Assembly (NCBI RefSeq): GCF_900103615.1
Contig: NZ_FNGW01000003.1
Location: 434,001 to 498,000, forward strand
From: Romboutsia lituseburensis DSM 797
Lineage (GTDB): Bacteria > Bacillota > Clostridia > Peptostreptococcales > Peptostreptococcaceae
Length of the DNA stretch: 64,000 nt
Reading direction: 5' to 3'
The stretch's first letter is position 1; every line of letters begins with the position of its first letter. A program made the translations under genes and the position numbers. The notes beneath the pieces are model-generated. The model was given only the letters and a program-made list of their open reading frames with translations, was not told the origin of the DNA and did not search any database. Shown here piece after piece: positions 1-8,104 of this stretch.

Positions 1-35
1 GCTATTAACTGATTATTTCGTGCATTGTTCCTAAT
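1..35 (-). CDS. 5' end of a minus-strand gene, possibly infC with an AUU start (partial)
   Basis: Only the first codons are inside the window. On the minus strand a strong GGAGG (complement of 43-47) is followed after about 7 bases by ATT at 35-33, and the frame then reads I-R-N-N-A-R-N-N-Q-L-I up to the edge. The only nearby ATG, at 25-23, is too far from the GGAGG and its frame stops after six codons. Translation initiation factor IF3 genes (infC) characteristically start with AUU, and IF3 often has an N-L/I-N-E-x-I-R stretch near its start, which the visible end could be entering. Function is therefore inferred from the start codon and very few residues. Confidence 0.3.
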   Translation of the reverse strand, partial: MRNNARNNQLI

Positions 36-265
36 AAAAACACCTCCAAAATATTCTATAAATTATAATACATTACTTTGAATTAATTTTAATAGAATGG
101 TTAAATATACTAATAAACGATAGTAGATTTGAATTTTATGTCTAGAAAATATCTCCTTATTTATAGTATACTACTATAGACATAAAAAATGAATTAAAGG
201 GTTAAAAATTTATTAAGATTTTAATTTACATATGTCTTATACATAAAAGTTGAGGAGGAATTATA
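36..265. other. Intergenic region between divergent starts
   Basis: AT-rich spacer between the left-edge minus gene and deoD. It holds a 17-bp dyad, TATAGTA-TAC-TACTATA (162-178), and a 7-bp inverted pair ATGTCTA / TAGACAT (about 139-145 and 176-182) enclosing it. Either could be an operator for deoD, but no known regulator consensus is recognised. No open reading frame is seen. Confidence 0.35.
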
Positions 266-976
266 ATGAGTACACCAACACCACATAATAATGCAAAATT
301 AGGAGATATCGCAGAAACGGTATTACTTCCAGGAGATCCACTAAGAGCTAAATTCATAGCTGAAACTTATCTAGAAGATGTAGTACAGTATAATACTGTA
401 AGAGGTATGTTTGGATATACAGGTTATTATAAGGGTAAAAAAATATCTGTTCAAGGAAGTGGAATGGGAATACCTTCTATAGGAATTTACTCTTACGAAT
501 TGATACATTTTTATGGAGTAAAGAATTTAGTTAGAATAGGATCAGCTGGTGCTATAAATGAAAACTTAAAACCACATGATGTTGTTATCGGAATGGGAGC
601 TTGCACAGATTCAAGATATGCTGCTCAATACGATTTACCAGGAACTTATGCTCCTATTGCTAGTTATGAATTAATGCAAAAAGCTATTGAAAAAGCAAAA
701 GAGCAGGGAACTCAGGTAACAGTAGGTAATATACTTTCAAATGATGTATTTTACTCTGATGCAGGTTTAGATAATTTAGCTAAATGGAAAAAAATGGGCG
801 TTCTTTGTGTAGAAATGGAAGCTGCTGGACTTTATATGAATGCAGCTAGAGCGGGCGTAAATGCTCTTGCTATACTTACAATATCAGATTGTCCTTTTAC
901 TGGAGAAGAATGTTCTGCTCATGACAGACAAGTAGCATTTACTAAAATGATGGAAATCGCATTAGAGTTAGCATAG
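266..976 (+). CDS. deoD: Purine nucleoside phosphorylase, DeoD type
   Basis: Cytosolic enzyme that splits purine (deoxy)nucleosides with phosphate into base and (deoxy)ribose 1-phosphate for salvage. The 236-residue length is normal for the hexameric DeoD class. Visible landmarks are the N-terminal LPGDPLRAK phosphate-binding segment (about residues 21-29), the VRIGSAGA strand, the VEMEAAGLY substrate loop, and [10 protein letters not shown] with the catalytic Asp near the C terminus. The start is set by GAGGAGG at 252-258, seven bases ahead of the ATG. A small membrane protein gene follows 23 bases later and probably shares the transcript. No deo partner genes lie in the window. Confidence 0.96.
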   Translation: MSTPTPHNNAKLGDIAETVLLPGDPLRAKFIAETYLEDVVQYNTVRGMFGYTGYYKGKKISVQGSGMGIPSIGIYSYELIHFYGVKNLVRIGSAGAINENLKPHDVVIGMGACTDSRYAAQYDLPGTYAPIASYELMQKAIEKAKEQGTQVTVGNILSNDVFYSDAGLDNLAKWKKMGVLCVEMEAAGLYMNAARAGVNALAILTISDCPFTGEECSAHDRQVAFTKMMEIALELA

Positions 977-999
977 TTAAAAAAATAGGGGAGATACAT

Positions 1000-1188
1000 A
1001 TGTTAAAAATATTAGGTGTATTATTTATTGTCTTAGGTCTTATCTTAAACACATACTCTATATATGCTTTCAAAAACACTAAAAATCTAAATAAAACTAA
1101 AAAAGAAGAGTTAGATAAATTAAAGAAAAATGGAACTACTTTCTTATTTGCAGGTGTATCTGCTTTAGTTTTAGGGTTGATTTTATAG
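1000..1188 (+). CDS. Small two-helix membrane protein, function unknown
   Basis: A 62-residue protein with a hydrophobic helix at about residues 2-24, a short basic/acidic cytoplasmic stretch rich in Lys, Asn and Glu (about 26-43), and a second hydrophobic helix to the C terminus. A GGGGAG sequence lies eight bases ahead of the ATG. It follows deoD by 23 bases and is closed by a strong terminator, so it is probably the last gene of a deoD transcript. The family is not recognised. Small hairpin-like membrane proteins of this kind are common in Firmicutes. Confidence 0.75.
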   Translation: MLKILGVLFIVLGLILNTYSIYAFKNTKNLNKTKKEELDKLKKNGTTFLFAGVSALVLGLIL

Positions 1189-1197
1189 CTTACAAAT

Positions 1198-1247
1198 AAA
1201 AAAGAGTAATTAGCAAAACATCTTAAATTTGCTAATTACTCTTTTTT
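1198..1247. terminator. Bidirectional intrinsic terminator
   Basis: A stem of about 20 bp (1198-1217 with 1228-1247; core AGAGTAATTAGCAAA) around a 10-base loop, with A-run and T-run flanks on both sides. It serves the deoD transcript from the left and lexA from the right. Confidence 0.9.
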
Positions 1248-1248
1248 A

Positions 1249-1881
1249 TTATAATACTCTAAATACACCTGTTACAATTCCTATAATTTCAACATCTTTT
1301 GATGTAAGAACTATTGGTTCCATAAAATCATTTTCTGGTTTTAAAGTTATAACATCTCCATCTTTTTCAAATCTTTTGACAGTAGCGTATTCTTTATGTA
1401 TAAGTGCAGCTACTATTTCAGAGTTAGAAGCTGAATGTTTTTTATCTACTATAACATAGTCCCCATTTAATATCCCTGCATTTACCATACTATCACCTTT
1501 AACTTTTAAAACAAAGTTATTTGTTCCTTTTACTAAGTTTGCTGGCAGAGAAATGTATTCTTCGATATTTTGTTTAGCTAAAATAGGAGCACCTGCTGTT
1601 ATTTGACCAACTAATGGAAGTTGTAAAATTTCAGGCATATGTCCATAATCTGGTTGATACTTATTTTGATCTAAAACCTCTATAGCTCTAGGTTTAGTTG
1701 GATCTCTTCTTATGTATCCAAGTTTTTCTAATTTATTTAAATGAGAATGTACTGTAGATGTAGACTTTAAGCCTACAGCTAAGCAAGTCTCTCTTACTGA
1801 TGGCGGATATCCTTTTAACGCGATTTGTTCTTTTATAAACTCCAGGATTAATATTTGCTTACTACTTAAGTCGAAATACAT
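1249..1881 (-). CDS. lexA: LexA repressor, SOS response
   Basis: Transcriptional repressor of the DNA-damage regulon that cleaves itself when bound to RecA filaments. The 210 residues show an N-terminal winged helix (about 1-65, with the PPSVRE..LAVGLKSTSTVHSHL recognition region split over 26-48), the Ala96-Gly97 cleavage bond in a TAGAP context, catalytic Ser131 in KGDSM and catalytic Lys169 in ATVKRF (S24 peptidase fold). An AAAGGAGAGG site precedes the ATG. A LexA-type box overlaps the promoter, so the gene should be autoregulated. A tyrosine recombinase gene lies directly upstream on the same strand. Confidence 0.97.
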   Translation of the reverse strand: MYFDLSSKQILILEFIKEQIALKGYPPSVRETCLAVGLKSTSTVHSHLNKLEKLGYIRRDPTKPRAIEVLDQNKYQPDYGHMPEILQLPLVGQITAGAPILAKQNIEEYISLPANLVKGTNNFVLKVKGDSMVNAGILNGDYVIVDKKHSASNSEIVAALIHKEYATVKRFEKDGDVITLKPENDFMEPIVLTSKDVEIIGIVTGVFRVL

Positions 1882-1920
1882 AAAACCTCTCCTTTCTTAT
1901 TTTTGTCATTTTATATTTAT

Positions 1921-1959
1921 ATTGTAGCACAATGATTCTATTTCTACAAACATTCGTTC
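1921..1959 (-). promoter_or_regulatory. lexA promoter with LexA (SOS) box
   Basis: On the minus strand the box GAAC-GAAT-GTTT (complement of 1948-1959) matches the GAAC-N4-GTTT form of clostridial LexA sites. It overlaps a -35-like TTGTAG (1944-1949), which lies 17 bases from a -10 TACAAT (1921-1926). This layout would let LexA block its own promoter. It is the only such site I noticed in the window. Confidence 0.8.
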
Positions 1960-2039
1960 CTAAAATTAGGAAATTTATTTTTATTATCAATCAAAATTTA
2001 CAAATTTTGCTCATTCCATGCCTATTTTCACAATCTATG

Positions 2040-3224
2040 CTAGTTATCTTTTGACAAATTAATTATCTCTTCATTTAGTAAATCTAAGCTATCTAAATCA
2101 CTTTCATCATCAATCCACTCAAAGTTATTTACAATATCACGTTTAACATGCTTTTTATGGGCAGCGTACAATTGAGTAGTAGTTACATTATCGTGATCTA
2201 GTAAATTTTGAACGTCATAAATTGAAAAACCATTTTGAATGAGAGATGTTGCCGCAGTTGCTCTTAATTTATGAGGACTATACCCATTATCTCTAGATGT
2301 ATCCATTGAGATAGATGTATATTTTTTTACCAATTGCCTAATTGCTTTTGCTGTTAATCTTTTGTTTTGTAATGATAAAAATAGAGCATCCTTGTACTCA
2401 TCATTTAATAGTTCACTTTGAGGTCTTTCATTATAAATATAATCCTTAACAACTAACTCACAAGTATGGTTTATAGGCATTAAAACTTCTTTACCTCTTT
2501 TTCGATAAATTTTAAATTCACCTCTAGAAAAATTAAAAGAAGAGATATTCAATTCTCGAAGCTCATTTAATCTAAGACCATATGTAACAAATAGTGCTAA
2601 AATTGCCTTATCTCTAAGTTTAGTCTTTTTCCAATAGACTTTTTCTTTTTCTGTAAGACCATCACCATTTTCAACGGAATCTAACATCTTAGCAACTTCA
2701 TCTATTTCAAGTCGCTTTATAGCGTCTGGTTGAGGCTTAGGAAGCTTTATTGGATTAAATCCATCAGTAATATTATTATCTAGTTGTTCGTTCCTATACA
2801 TGAATTTAAATAGAGTAGAGATAGATGATTTTTTTCTAGCTAAAGCTCTATTGTTATTTTCAAAAATTAACGTATTCTTACTAGTTTGTTTATAGTACCT
2901 TGTACAGTAATCACCTAGAAATAAGTTAACGTCTCTAGCTTTTATTTTATTAAACTCTTCTAAACTAATATCCTTGATATCTTTTGCACTTGTTAGTTCT
3001 TGCATCTCTACCAAATAAGAACAAAAAAATTGAATATCTACTAAATATGCTAAACGAGTAGAGACGGCAACTGATCCTTTTAAATAAATAAAATAATCCT
3101 TCATAAATTTAGGAAGACTATTTTCGATTGATATACATCTTTCTATTACGTTATTATCTCGAATTACAATATTGTCTGGTTTGTCTGACTTATTATGTAT
3201 TTTTAAAGATTTAGAATTACTCAC
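2040..3224 (-). CDS. Tyrosine recombinase, XerC/D-like, beside lexA
   Basis: Site-specific DNA recombinase of 394 residues. An N-terminal SAM-like core-binding domain covers about 40-150 and the catalytic domain about 165-365. The full catalytic set is visible: Arg218 (YGLRLNELREL), His318-x-x-Arg321 (HKLRAT), His344 (LLDHDNVTTTQLY) and nucleophile Tyr353. A likely Lys is in the RKRGKE hairpin (about 241-246). The start is GTG at 3224, nine bases after GGAGG. The unusual acidic C-terminal tail (DDESDLDSLDLLNEE) is longer than in Xer proteins. It lies upstream of lexA on the same strand but lexA has its own promoter. Whether it acts in chromosome resolution or on a mobile element cannot be told. 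Confidence 0.85.
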   Translation of the reverse strand: MSNSKSLKIHNKSDKPDNIVIRDNNVIERCISIENSLPKFMKDYFIYLKGSVAVSTRLAYLVDIQFFCSYLVEMQELTSAKDIKDISLEEFNKIKARDVNLFLGDYCTRYYKQTSKNTLIFENNNRALARKKSSISTLFKFMYRNEQLDNNITDGFNPIKLPKPQPDAIKRLEIDEVAKMLDSVENGDGLTEKEKVYWKKTKLRDKAILALFVTYGLRLNELRELNISSFNFSRGEFKIYRKRGKEVLMPINHTCELVVKDYIYNERPQSELLNDEYKDALFLSLQNKRLTAKAIRQLVKKYTSISMDTSRDNGYSPHKLRATAATSLIQNGFSIYDVQNLLDHDNVTTTQLYAAHKKHVKRDIVNNFEWIDDESDLDSLDLLNEEIINLSKDN

Positions 3225-3260
3225 AAAATGTTACCTCCAAATTTTATATATTATAAATAT

Positions 3261-3289
3261 AAAATAACATAAGATTTTTTTGTTTTCAA
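3261..3289 (-). promoter_or_regulatory. Candidate promoter of the tyrosine recombinase
   Basis: Minus-strand TTGAAA (3284-3289) and TATTTT (3261-3266) are separated by 17 bases and lie about 40 bases ahead of the GTG start. This is a fair sigma-A match in very AT-rich DNA. Confidence 0.4.
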
Positions 3290-3660
3290 CTATTCCTTAA
3301 AAATAAGAAACAATATAGATTTTAGTGTAAAAATCTATATAAAGAAGCTTAATAAAGATTAGTATAAATAGAATCTAATGTAATAGATAAATATTAAAAT
3401 AGGTTATTTAAAGTTTAGGGGCTTAAATATTAAGATAATATATAAAATGATAAAAATGTAGATTTAAGCAACTGAATAAGTAAATGGATTATAATAATAA
3501 GGAATAGTTAGAAAAACAAGTTAACTAAGACATAATATTTAATATTTTAGTGTTAATTATATATATCATGTTAAATTAAACATCAAAACAAAAATTCTTT
3601 ATAATATTTATATTTATAATTAAATTTTCATTTTATTAAAATAATAATCAAAAAGAGAAG

Positions 3661-3680
3661 TAAATCTGCATGCAGATTTA
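3661..3680. repeat. Palindromic repeat, copy 1 (perfect)
   Basis: TAAATCTGCATGCAGATTTA is a perfect 20-bp palindrome. The same core recurs at 3845-3864 and 3881-3900. Such a site would suit a dimeric DNA-binding protein or a recombinase pair. Confidence 0.7.
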
Positions 3681-3844
3681 TAAATTTTAGAAATGAGTAA
3701 TTATAAGTAATAATTTATAAACTAAAGTATAGTTATTTTTTATTTTAATAACTATTCCCTAAATATACATTTAAAGACTAGTTATATATTGTCAAAAATC
3801 CAATACATTATATATGTTTATAACTACTCTTGATATGTATTTAT

Positions 3845-3864
3845 ATAATCTGCATGCAAATTTG
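3845..3864. repeat. Palindromic repeat, copy 2 (imperfect)
   Basis: ATAATCTGCATGCAAATTTG keeps the AATCTGCATGCA half exactly, with the right arm changed from GATT to AATT. Its centre is 184 bp from copy 1 and 36 bp from copy 3. Confidence 0.65.
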
Positions 3865-3880
3865 TTTTTTATTATTTTTT

Positions 3881-3900
3881 GTAATCTGCATGCAGATTTA
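3881..3900. repeat. Palindromic repeat, copy 3
   Basis: GTAATCTGCATGCAGATTTA is identical to copy 1 in 18 of 20 positions, including the whole 16-bp AATCTGCATGCAGATT core. Its centre is 220 bp from copy 1. Confidence 0.68.
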
Positions 3901-4044
3901 TGATTTTAACATCATAATTATCTTGATTATCTTGCTAAGTGAATTTAAATGTCCCTTTAAGTTAATAAAATCAAATATACTTATAATAATATTATATTTT
4001 AAATTTTATTTGTTTTATACTTAAAATTTAAATTTCCAATTCAA

Positions 4045-4230
4045 TTAATGATTTTCGCTTAAATCTTCTAAATTTACTTCAAATCTATTATTTTCATCAA
4101 CTGATTTTACATATGCAGTTCCTATATTATTATCAACTGTAACTATAGTTACTGGCTTGTTTTGGTAATAAACTATTGTATTCTCATTTTCTTTAGAATT
4201 TACTATTTCTGCAGCCCTTCTTAATTGCAT
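4045..4230 (-). CDS. H-type small acid-soluble spore protein
   Basis: A 61-residue protein of the SspH family, minor spore core proteins made late in the forespore. The family features are MQLRRAAEIVNS at the N terminus, a central V-Y-Y-Q-N-K-P-V strand, and an acidic C-terminal N-L-E-D-L ending. GAGGAGG lies eight bases ahead of the ATG. It is monocistronic and follows spoVS, with a terminator between them. A forespore sigma-G promoter would be expected but no convincing match was seen. Together with spoVS and ytaF it marks the organism as an endospore former. Confidence 0.85.
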   Translation of the reverse strand: MQLRRAAEIVNSKENENTIVYYQNKPVTIVTVDNNIGTAYVKSVDENNRFEVNLEDLSENH

Positions 4231-4340
4231 AATATAATTATCCTCCTCATTTATATATATAATATTTAAAATCTATATTAAATTAACCTTTTATTTTAAA
4301 AATTATTCTACTTAAAATTAAAACAAGTTTTATAAAAATA

Positions 4341-4380
4341 AAAAGCTATTTATAGGAAAATTTCCTACAAATAGCTTTTA
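4341..4380 (-). terminator. Terminator downstream of spoVS
   Basis: A 19-bp stem with one mismatch (arms 4341-4359 and 4362-4380, AAAAGCTATTT..TAGGAAA) ends in a minus-strand run of T. It separates spoVS from sspH. Confidence 0.8.
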
Positions 4381-4402
4381 TTATGATTTTATAATTTATG
4401 TT

Positions 4403-4663
4403 TTATCTAGGTTCTACTATTAATTTTATTGCTGTTTTTTGATCTCCATCAATGTAAATATCTGTAAACGCAGGAATACAAACTAAATCCATTCCGCTAG
4501 GTGCTACAAATCCCCTAGCTATAGCTACAGATTTAATAGCTTGATTAAGAGCTCCTGCGCCAATAGCTTGTATTTCAGCACTTCCCTTTTCTCTTAGTAC
4601 TCCAGCTAAAGCTCCTGCTACAGAATTTGGATTAGATTTTGATGAAACTTTTAAGACTTCCAT
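4403..4663 (-). CDS. spoVS: Stage V sporulation protein S
   Basis: Small conserved protein of the SpoVS/Alba-like fold; in Bacillus its mutants are blocked at stage V and in septation control. The 86 residues are the standard length, and the sequence MEVLKVSSKSNPNSVAGALA is very typical. The GAIGAGALNQAIKSVAIARG-like core is visible as two parts (about 33-52), followed by I-P-A-F-T-D-I and I-K-L-I-V-E-P-R at the end. The frame is open further upstream, but GGGAGG ten bases ahead of the ATG at 4663 fixes the start. It is a single gene with its own terminator. Confidence 0.95.
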   Translation of the reverse strand: MEVLKVSSKSNPNSVAGALAGVLREKGSAEIQAIGAGALNQAIKSVAIARGFVAPSGMDLVCIPAFTDIYIDGDQKTAIKLIVEPR

Positions 4664-4782
4664 TTCAACAACCTCCCTTGTTTGAACCATATCATATATA
4701 GACTAATTATAAAAAAAGTACCAACTCAATATATATATTTAAATTATATTTCTATATATACCAAAAAAAACCTTTATTTTTT

Positions 4783-5733
4783 TTACAAACATCTTCCAAT
4801 TTCTCTGAATTTGTTGTATCTTTGAGAAATTATTTCAGCTTCACTAAGCGTTTCATAATAACTAAGTCTATCTACAATAAAGCTTTTAATCTTTTTAGAG
4901 ATCAAGTCAACATCTTCCTGTGCTCCATTAAAAGGTTCTTTTATTATTTTATCAATAATTTTTAGATTTTTTAAATCATGACTCGTTAACTTCATGACTT
5001 CACTAGCTTCTTTAGATTTTGATGGATCTTTAAAAAGTATACTAGATAACCCTTCTGGAGAAATTACAGAATAAACTGAGTGTTCTAGCATACAGATTTC
5101 ATTACCTACTCCAATTCCAAGTGCTCCTCCACTTCCCCCTTCTCCTATAACAAAACATAGGATAGGTACAGATAGTTTGCTCATTTCTAGTAAATTCTTA
5201 GCAATTGCTTCACCTTGACCACGTTGTTCTGCTTCTAAACCACAAAAGGCTCCTGGTGTATCTATAAAGGTTATTATAGGTCTTTTAAACTTCTCTGCTT
5301 GTTTCATAAGTCTAAGTGCTTTTCTGTAGCCTTCTGGATGAGGCATTCCAAAATTCCTTTTTATATTTTCATGAACATCATTTCCTTTTTGATGCCCTAT
5401 AATTGTAACATTGAAATTGTCAATTTTTCCAATCCCACCTACTATTGAAGGATCATCTTTAAAAAGTCTATCTCCATGAAGTTCTATAAAAGTAGAACAA
5501 ATTCTTTTTATATAATCATTTGTTGTTGGTCTTTTTATATCTCTACTTATGCACACTTTTTCGTATGGAGTTTTTGTGCAAGCTTTATTTTGAAGCTCTT
5601 TAAGCTTTTGTTCTAAATGGTTAATTTTATCACTTAAGTCAATATCATTTGATGTTGAGATTAATTTTAGCTTCTTTATATCATCTTCAAGATTTTGTAT
5701 TTGATTTTTTATATCGTTAATAAGCATAAACAA
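4783..5733 (-). CDS. accA: Acetyl-CoA carboxylase, carboxyltransferase alpha subunit
   Basis: With AccD it forms the carboxyltransferase that moves CO2 from carboxybiotin to acetyl-CoA, the committed step of fatty acid synthesis. The 316 residues hold an N-terminal coiled coil (about 1-50), ERPTTNDYI-type linker, and the crotonase-fold core with GDRLFKDDPSIVGGIG, FGMPHPEGYRKALRLM, FIDTPGAFCG and the GEGGSGGALGIG oxyanion region. AGGAGG supports a TTG start at 5733 (7-base spacing); an ATG at 5727 is the alternative with 13 bases. It is the last gene of the accBCDA operon. A perfect 15-bp hairpin sits just ahead of its ribosome binding site. Confidence 0.96.
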   Translation of the reverse strand: MFMLINDIKNQIQNLEDDIKKLKLISTSNDIDLSDKINHLEQKLKELQNKACTKTPYEKVCISRDIKRPTTNDYIKRICSTFIELHGDRLFKDDPSIVGGIGKIDNFNVTIIGHQKGNDVHENIKRNFGMPHPEGYRKALRLMKQAEKFKRPIITFIDTPGAFCGLEAEQRGQGEAIAKNLLEMSKLSVPILCFVIGEGGSGGALGIGVGNEICMLEHSVYSVISPEGLSSILFKDPSKSKEASEVMKLTSHDLKNLKIIDKIIKEPFNGAQEDVDLISKKIKSFIVDRLSYYETLSEAEIISQRYNKFREIGRCL

Positions 5734-5753
5734 TTAACTTCCTCCTATATACA

Positions 5754-5792
5754 AAATCAACGAATAAATTTTTATCATTTATTCGTTGATTT
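5754..5792 (-). other. Perfect intercistronic hairpin between accD and accA
   Basis: AAATCAACGAATAAA (5754-5768) pairs perfectly with 5778-5792 around a 9-base loop. On the minus-strand transcript it is followed by TTTTG and then, within about 10 bases, by the accA AGGAGG. The T-run is too short for a convincing terminator. It may set the relative AccA level by partial termination, RNA processing or 3'-end protection. Confidence 0.6.
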
Positions 5793-5814
5793 GATTTATT
5801 TAATTATGGGTATC

Positions 5815-6690
5815 TTAATGAAGAGACAGTATATTAAATATCATGTCTTTCATATTTTCTCTATTTACAATAATATCTATAAAGCCATGTTCTAGTAAGA
5901 ACTCTGCTGTTTGAAAGCCTTCTGGTAGTTTTTGATTAATAGTTTGCTCAATTACTCTTGGACCTGCAAATCCTATTAAAGTATTTGGCTCAGATAAAAT
6001 AATATCTCCAAGCATAGCAAAACTTGCTGTAACGCCGCCTGTAGTTGGATCTGTAAGTATTGTTATATAAGGTAAATGCTTATCATCTAATTTACTTAAG
6101 GCTTGAGACGTTTTAGCCATTTGCATCAAAGAAATCATTCCTTCCTGCATTCTAGCACCACCTGAAGCAGTACAAATTATTATAGGTAAATTGTTATCAG
6201 CAGCATATTCAATTGAATACGTTATTTTATCTCCTACTACGCTTCCCATGCTTCCCATCATAAAGTCTGGGTTCATTACACATAAAACAGTATTTATGCT
6301 GTTTACCGTTCCAACTCCACAGATTATACCTTCTTCTTCCTTAGTTTTTTCTTTATATGAATTTATCTTTTCTATATAATCAGGAAATTTTAAAGGGTCT
6401 TGTATCGATAAATCAAATTCAAACTCTTTAAAACTATCTTTATCTATTAATAAATCTACTCTATCCCTCGCTTTTAATTTATAATGTGTATTACACTTAG
6501 GACATACATTTAAATTTTCTTCTATATCTTTTTTAAATACATGATCTTTACAACCCTTACAATAAATCCAAAATCTATCATCTACACTGTTTTCTTTAAA
6601 TTTGTTATTTAAAGTTACTGTTACGTATTTGTTATCTTTAGTAATTTTTTTTATAGACGATTCGTTGGAAGATAAAAATTTTTTTATCAT
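5815..6690 (-). CDS. accD: Acetyl-CoA carboxylase, carboxyltransferase beta subunit
   Basis: Partner of AccA in the carboxyltransferase. The 291 residues start with a basic segment, then a four-cysteine zinc ribbon (CKGC at about 44-47 and CPKC at about 63-66), then the crotonase-type core with GVGTVNSI, MGSMGSVVGDKI, ICTASGGARMQEGM, LTDPTTGGVTASFAMLGD and GFAGPRVIEQT. Length is normal. It lies 32 bases after accC and 81 bases before accA, all on the minus strand. Confidence 0.96.
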   Translation of the reverse strand: MIKKFLSSNESSIKKITKDNKYVTVTLNNKFKENSVDDRFWIYCKGCKDHVFKKDIEENLNVCPKCNTHYKLKARDRVDLLIDKDSFKEFEFDLSIQDPLKFPDYIEKINSYKEKTKEEEGIICGVGTVNSINTVLCVMNPDFMMGSMGSVVGDKITYSIEYAADNNLPIIICTASGGARMQEGMISLMQMAKTSQALSKLDDKHLPYITILTDPTTGGVTASFAMLGDIILSEPNTLIGFAGPRVIEQTINQKLPEGFQTAEFLLEHGFIDIIVNRENMKDMIFNILSLH

Positions 6691-6722
6691 AACTATCTAC
6701 TCCTTTAATGCTACATTTTTGA

Positions 6723-8087
6723 TTACTCTGTAGCTATAGCAATTTCAGCAATAAAATCATTTTCTATAAATTTTGTATAATGACAATCTTTCATAAACAC
6801 TTCACTATTTATAAGCATTTTTTGAAATTCTATATTAGTATCTATACCTTCTATAATGATTTCCTCTAAAGCTCTATTCATTTTATTTATACACTGTTGT
6901 CTATCCTCTGCCCAACAAATAAGCTTCCCTATCATTGAATCATATATAGGTGGAATTGTGTATCCAGAATATATAAACGTATCGAATCTAACGCCAAATC
7001 CGCCTGGTATATTTATAGATGTTATTTTACCTGGACATGGTTTAAAATCATTGTATGGATTTTCTGCATTTATCCTACACTCTATTGCATGACCATTGAA
7101 TTTAATCTCATCTTGAGTAAAAGGTATTTTTTCATTGCTTGCAATTAAAATCTGAAGTTTTATAAGGTCTACACCTGTAATCATTTCTGTAACAGGATGC
7201 TCAACCTGAATTCTAGTGTTCATTTCAATAAAATAAAAATTCTTATCTTTATCTACTATAAACTCTATTGTACCTGCTCCTAAATATCCAATACCTTTGA
7301 CTATGTCAACTGCAGTATTATATAGTTTGCTTTTTTCTTGTGGATTTAAGTAGTCTGTCAAAGACTCTTCTAAAACTTTTTGGTTTCTTCTTTGCATAGA
7401 GCAATCTCTACCACCAAGATGAATAGCATTTGAGAAGTTATCTCCAAATACTTGAACTTCTATATGTCTAGGATTTTCTATAAACTTTTCCATATATAAA
7501 GCACTACTACCAAATGCTGATAAAGCTTCTGAACTTGCCATATCAAAGCTAGAGAAAAGTTCTTCATCGCAAGTAACTATTCTCATACCTTTTCCACCAC
7601 CACCATTTGATGCTTTTATAATTACAGGGTATCCTATTTTGTTGGCAAGAATTAAAGCTTGTTCTTTGCTTTCTAAAATACCTTCTGAACCAGGAACAAC
7701 TGGAATATTTAATTTCATCATTGTTTCACGAGCTTGTGATTTATCACCCATTATCGCCATTTGTTCTTTCTTAGGTCCAATTAAAACAATATTGTTTTCT
7801 TCACACTTTTGTGCAAACTCAATATTTTCAGATAAGAATCCAAAACCTGGATGTATAGCATCACATTCTAGTTTAAGAGCTAAATAAATTATATTATCAA
7901 TGTTATTATAACTTTTGCTTATATTATTAGGTCCTACGCATATGGATTCATCTGCTAAGTATCTATGTAAACATTCTTTATCTACATCAGAGTATATGGC
8001 TACAGTTTTAATGTTTAGCTCTTTGCAAGTTCTTATTATTCTAACTGCTATATCGCCTCTATTAGCTACTAGTATCTTTTTTATCAT
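6723..8087 (-). CDS. accC: Acetyl-CoA carboxylase, biotin carboxylase subunit
   Basis: ATP-grasp enzyme that carboxylates the biotin on AccB using bicarbonate. The 454 residues contain the N-terminal KILVANRGDIAVRIIRTCKE pre-ATP-grasp domain, the glycine-rich ATP lid KASNGGGGKGMRIV (about 160-173), the active-site segment FIEMNTRIQVEHPVTEM (about 286-302) and the C-terminal domain beginning HAIECRINAENP. All expected catalytic residues in these motifs are present. It starts 17 bases after the end of accB and is co-transcribed with it. Confidence 0.97.
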   Translation of the reverse strand: MIKKILVANRGDIAVRIIRTCKELNIKTVAIYSDVDKECLHRYLADESICVGPNNISKSYNNIDNIIYLALKLECDAIHPGFGFLSENIEFAQKCEENNIVLIGPKKEQMAIMGDKSQARETMMKLNIPVVPGSEGILESKEQALILANKIGYPVIIKASNGGGGKGMRIVTCDEELFSSFDMASSEALSAFGSSALYMEKFIENPRHIEVQVFGDNFSNAIHLGGRDCSMQRRNQKVLEESLTDYLNPQEKSKLYNTAVDIVKGIGYLGAGTIEFIVDKDKNFYFIEMNTRIQVEHPVTEMITGVDLIKLQILIASNEKIPFTQDEIKFNGHAIECRINAENPYNDFKPCPGKITSINIPGGFGVRFDTFIYSGYTIPPIYDSMIGKLICWAEDRQQCINKMNRALEEIIIEGIDTNIEFQKMLINSEVFMKDCHYTKFIENDFIAEIAIATE

Positions 8088-8104
8088 TTTCTAATACCTC
8101 CTAC

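Larger units (their letters stand above)
3290..4044. other. Long AT-rich non-coding region with repeated palindromes
   Basis: About 750 bases with no believable gene. An open frame at 3830-4024 has no ribosome binding site and reads as low-complexity Ile/Phe/Leu produced partly by the repeats themselves. The notable content is three copies of a TGCATGCA-centred palindrome, listed separately. The region lies between a sporulation gene and the recombinase; both neighbours are transcribed on the minus strand. Confidence 0.6.

Noticed and set aside
3661-3900. CRISPR array
   Set aside because: Only three copies, unequal spacing (184 and 36 bp), palindromic units and no cas gene.
3830-4024. Open frame of 64 codons rich in Ile, Phe and Leu
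   Set aside because: No ribosome binding site, very low complexity, and its Met-Gln-Ile segments are produced by the palindromic repeats.
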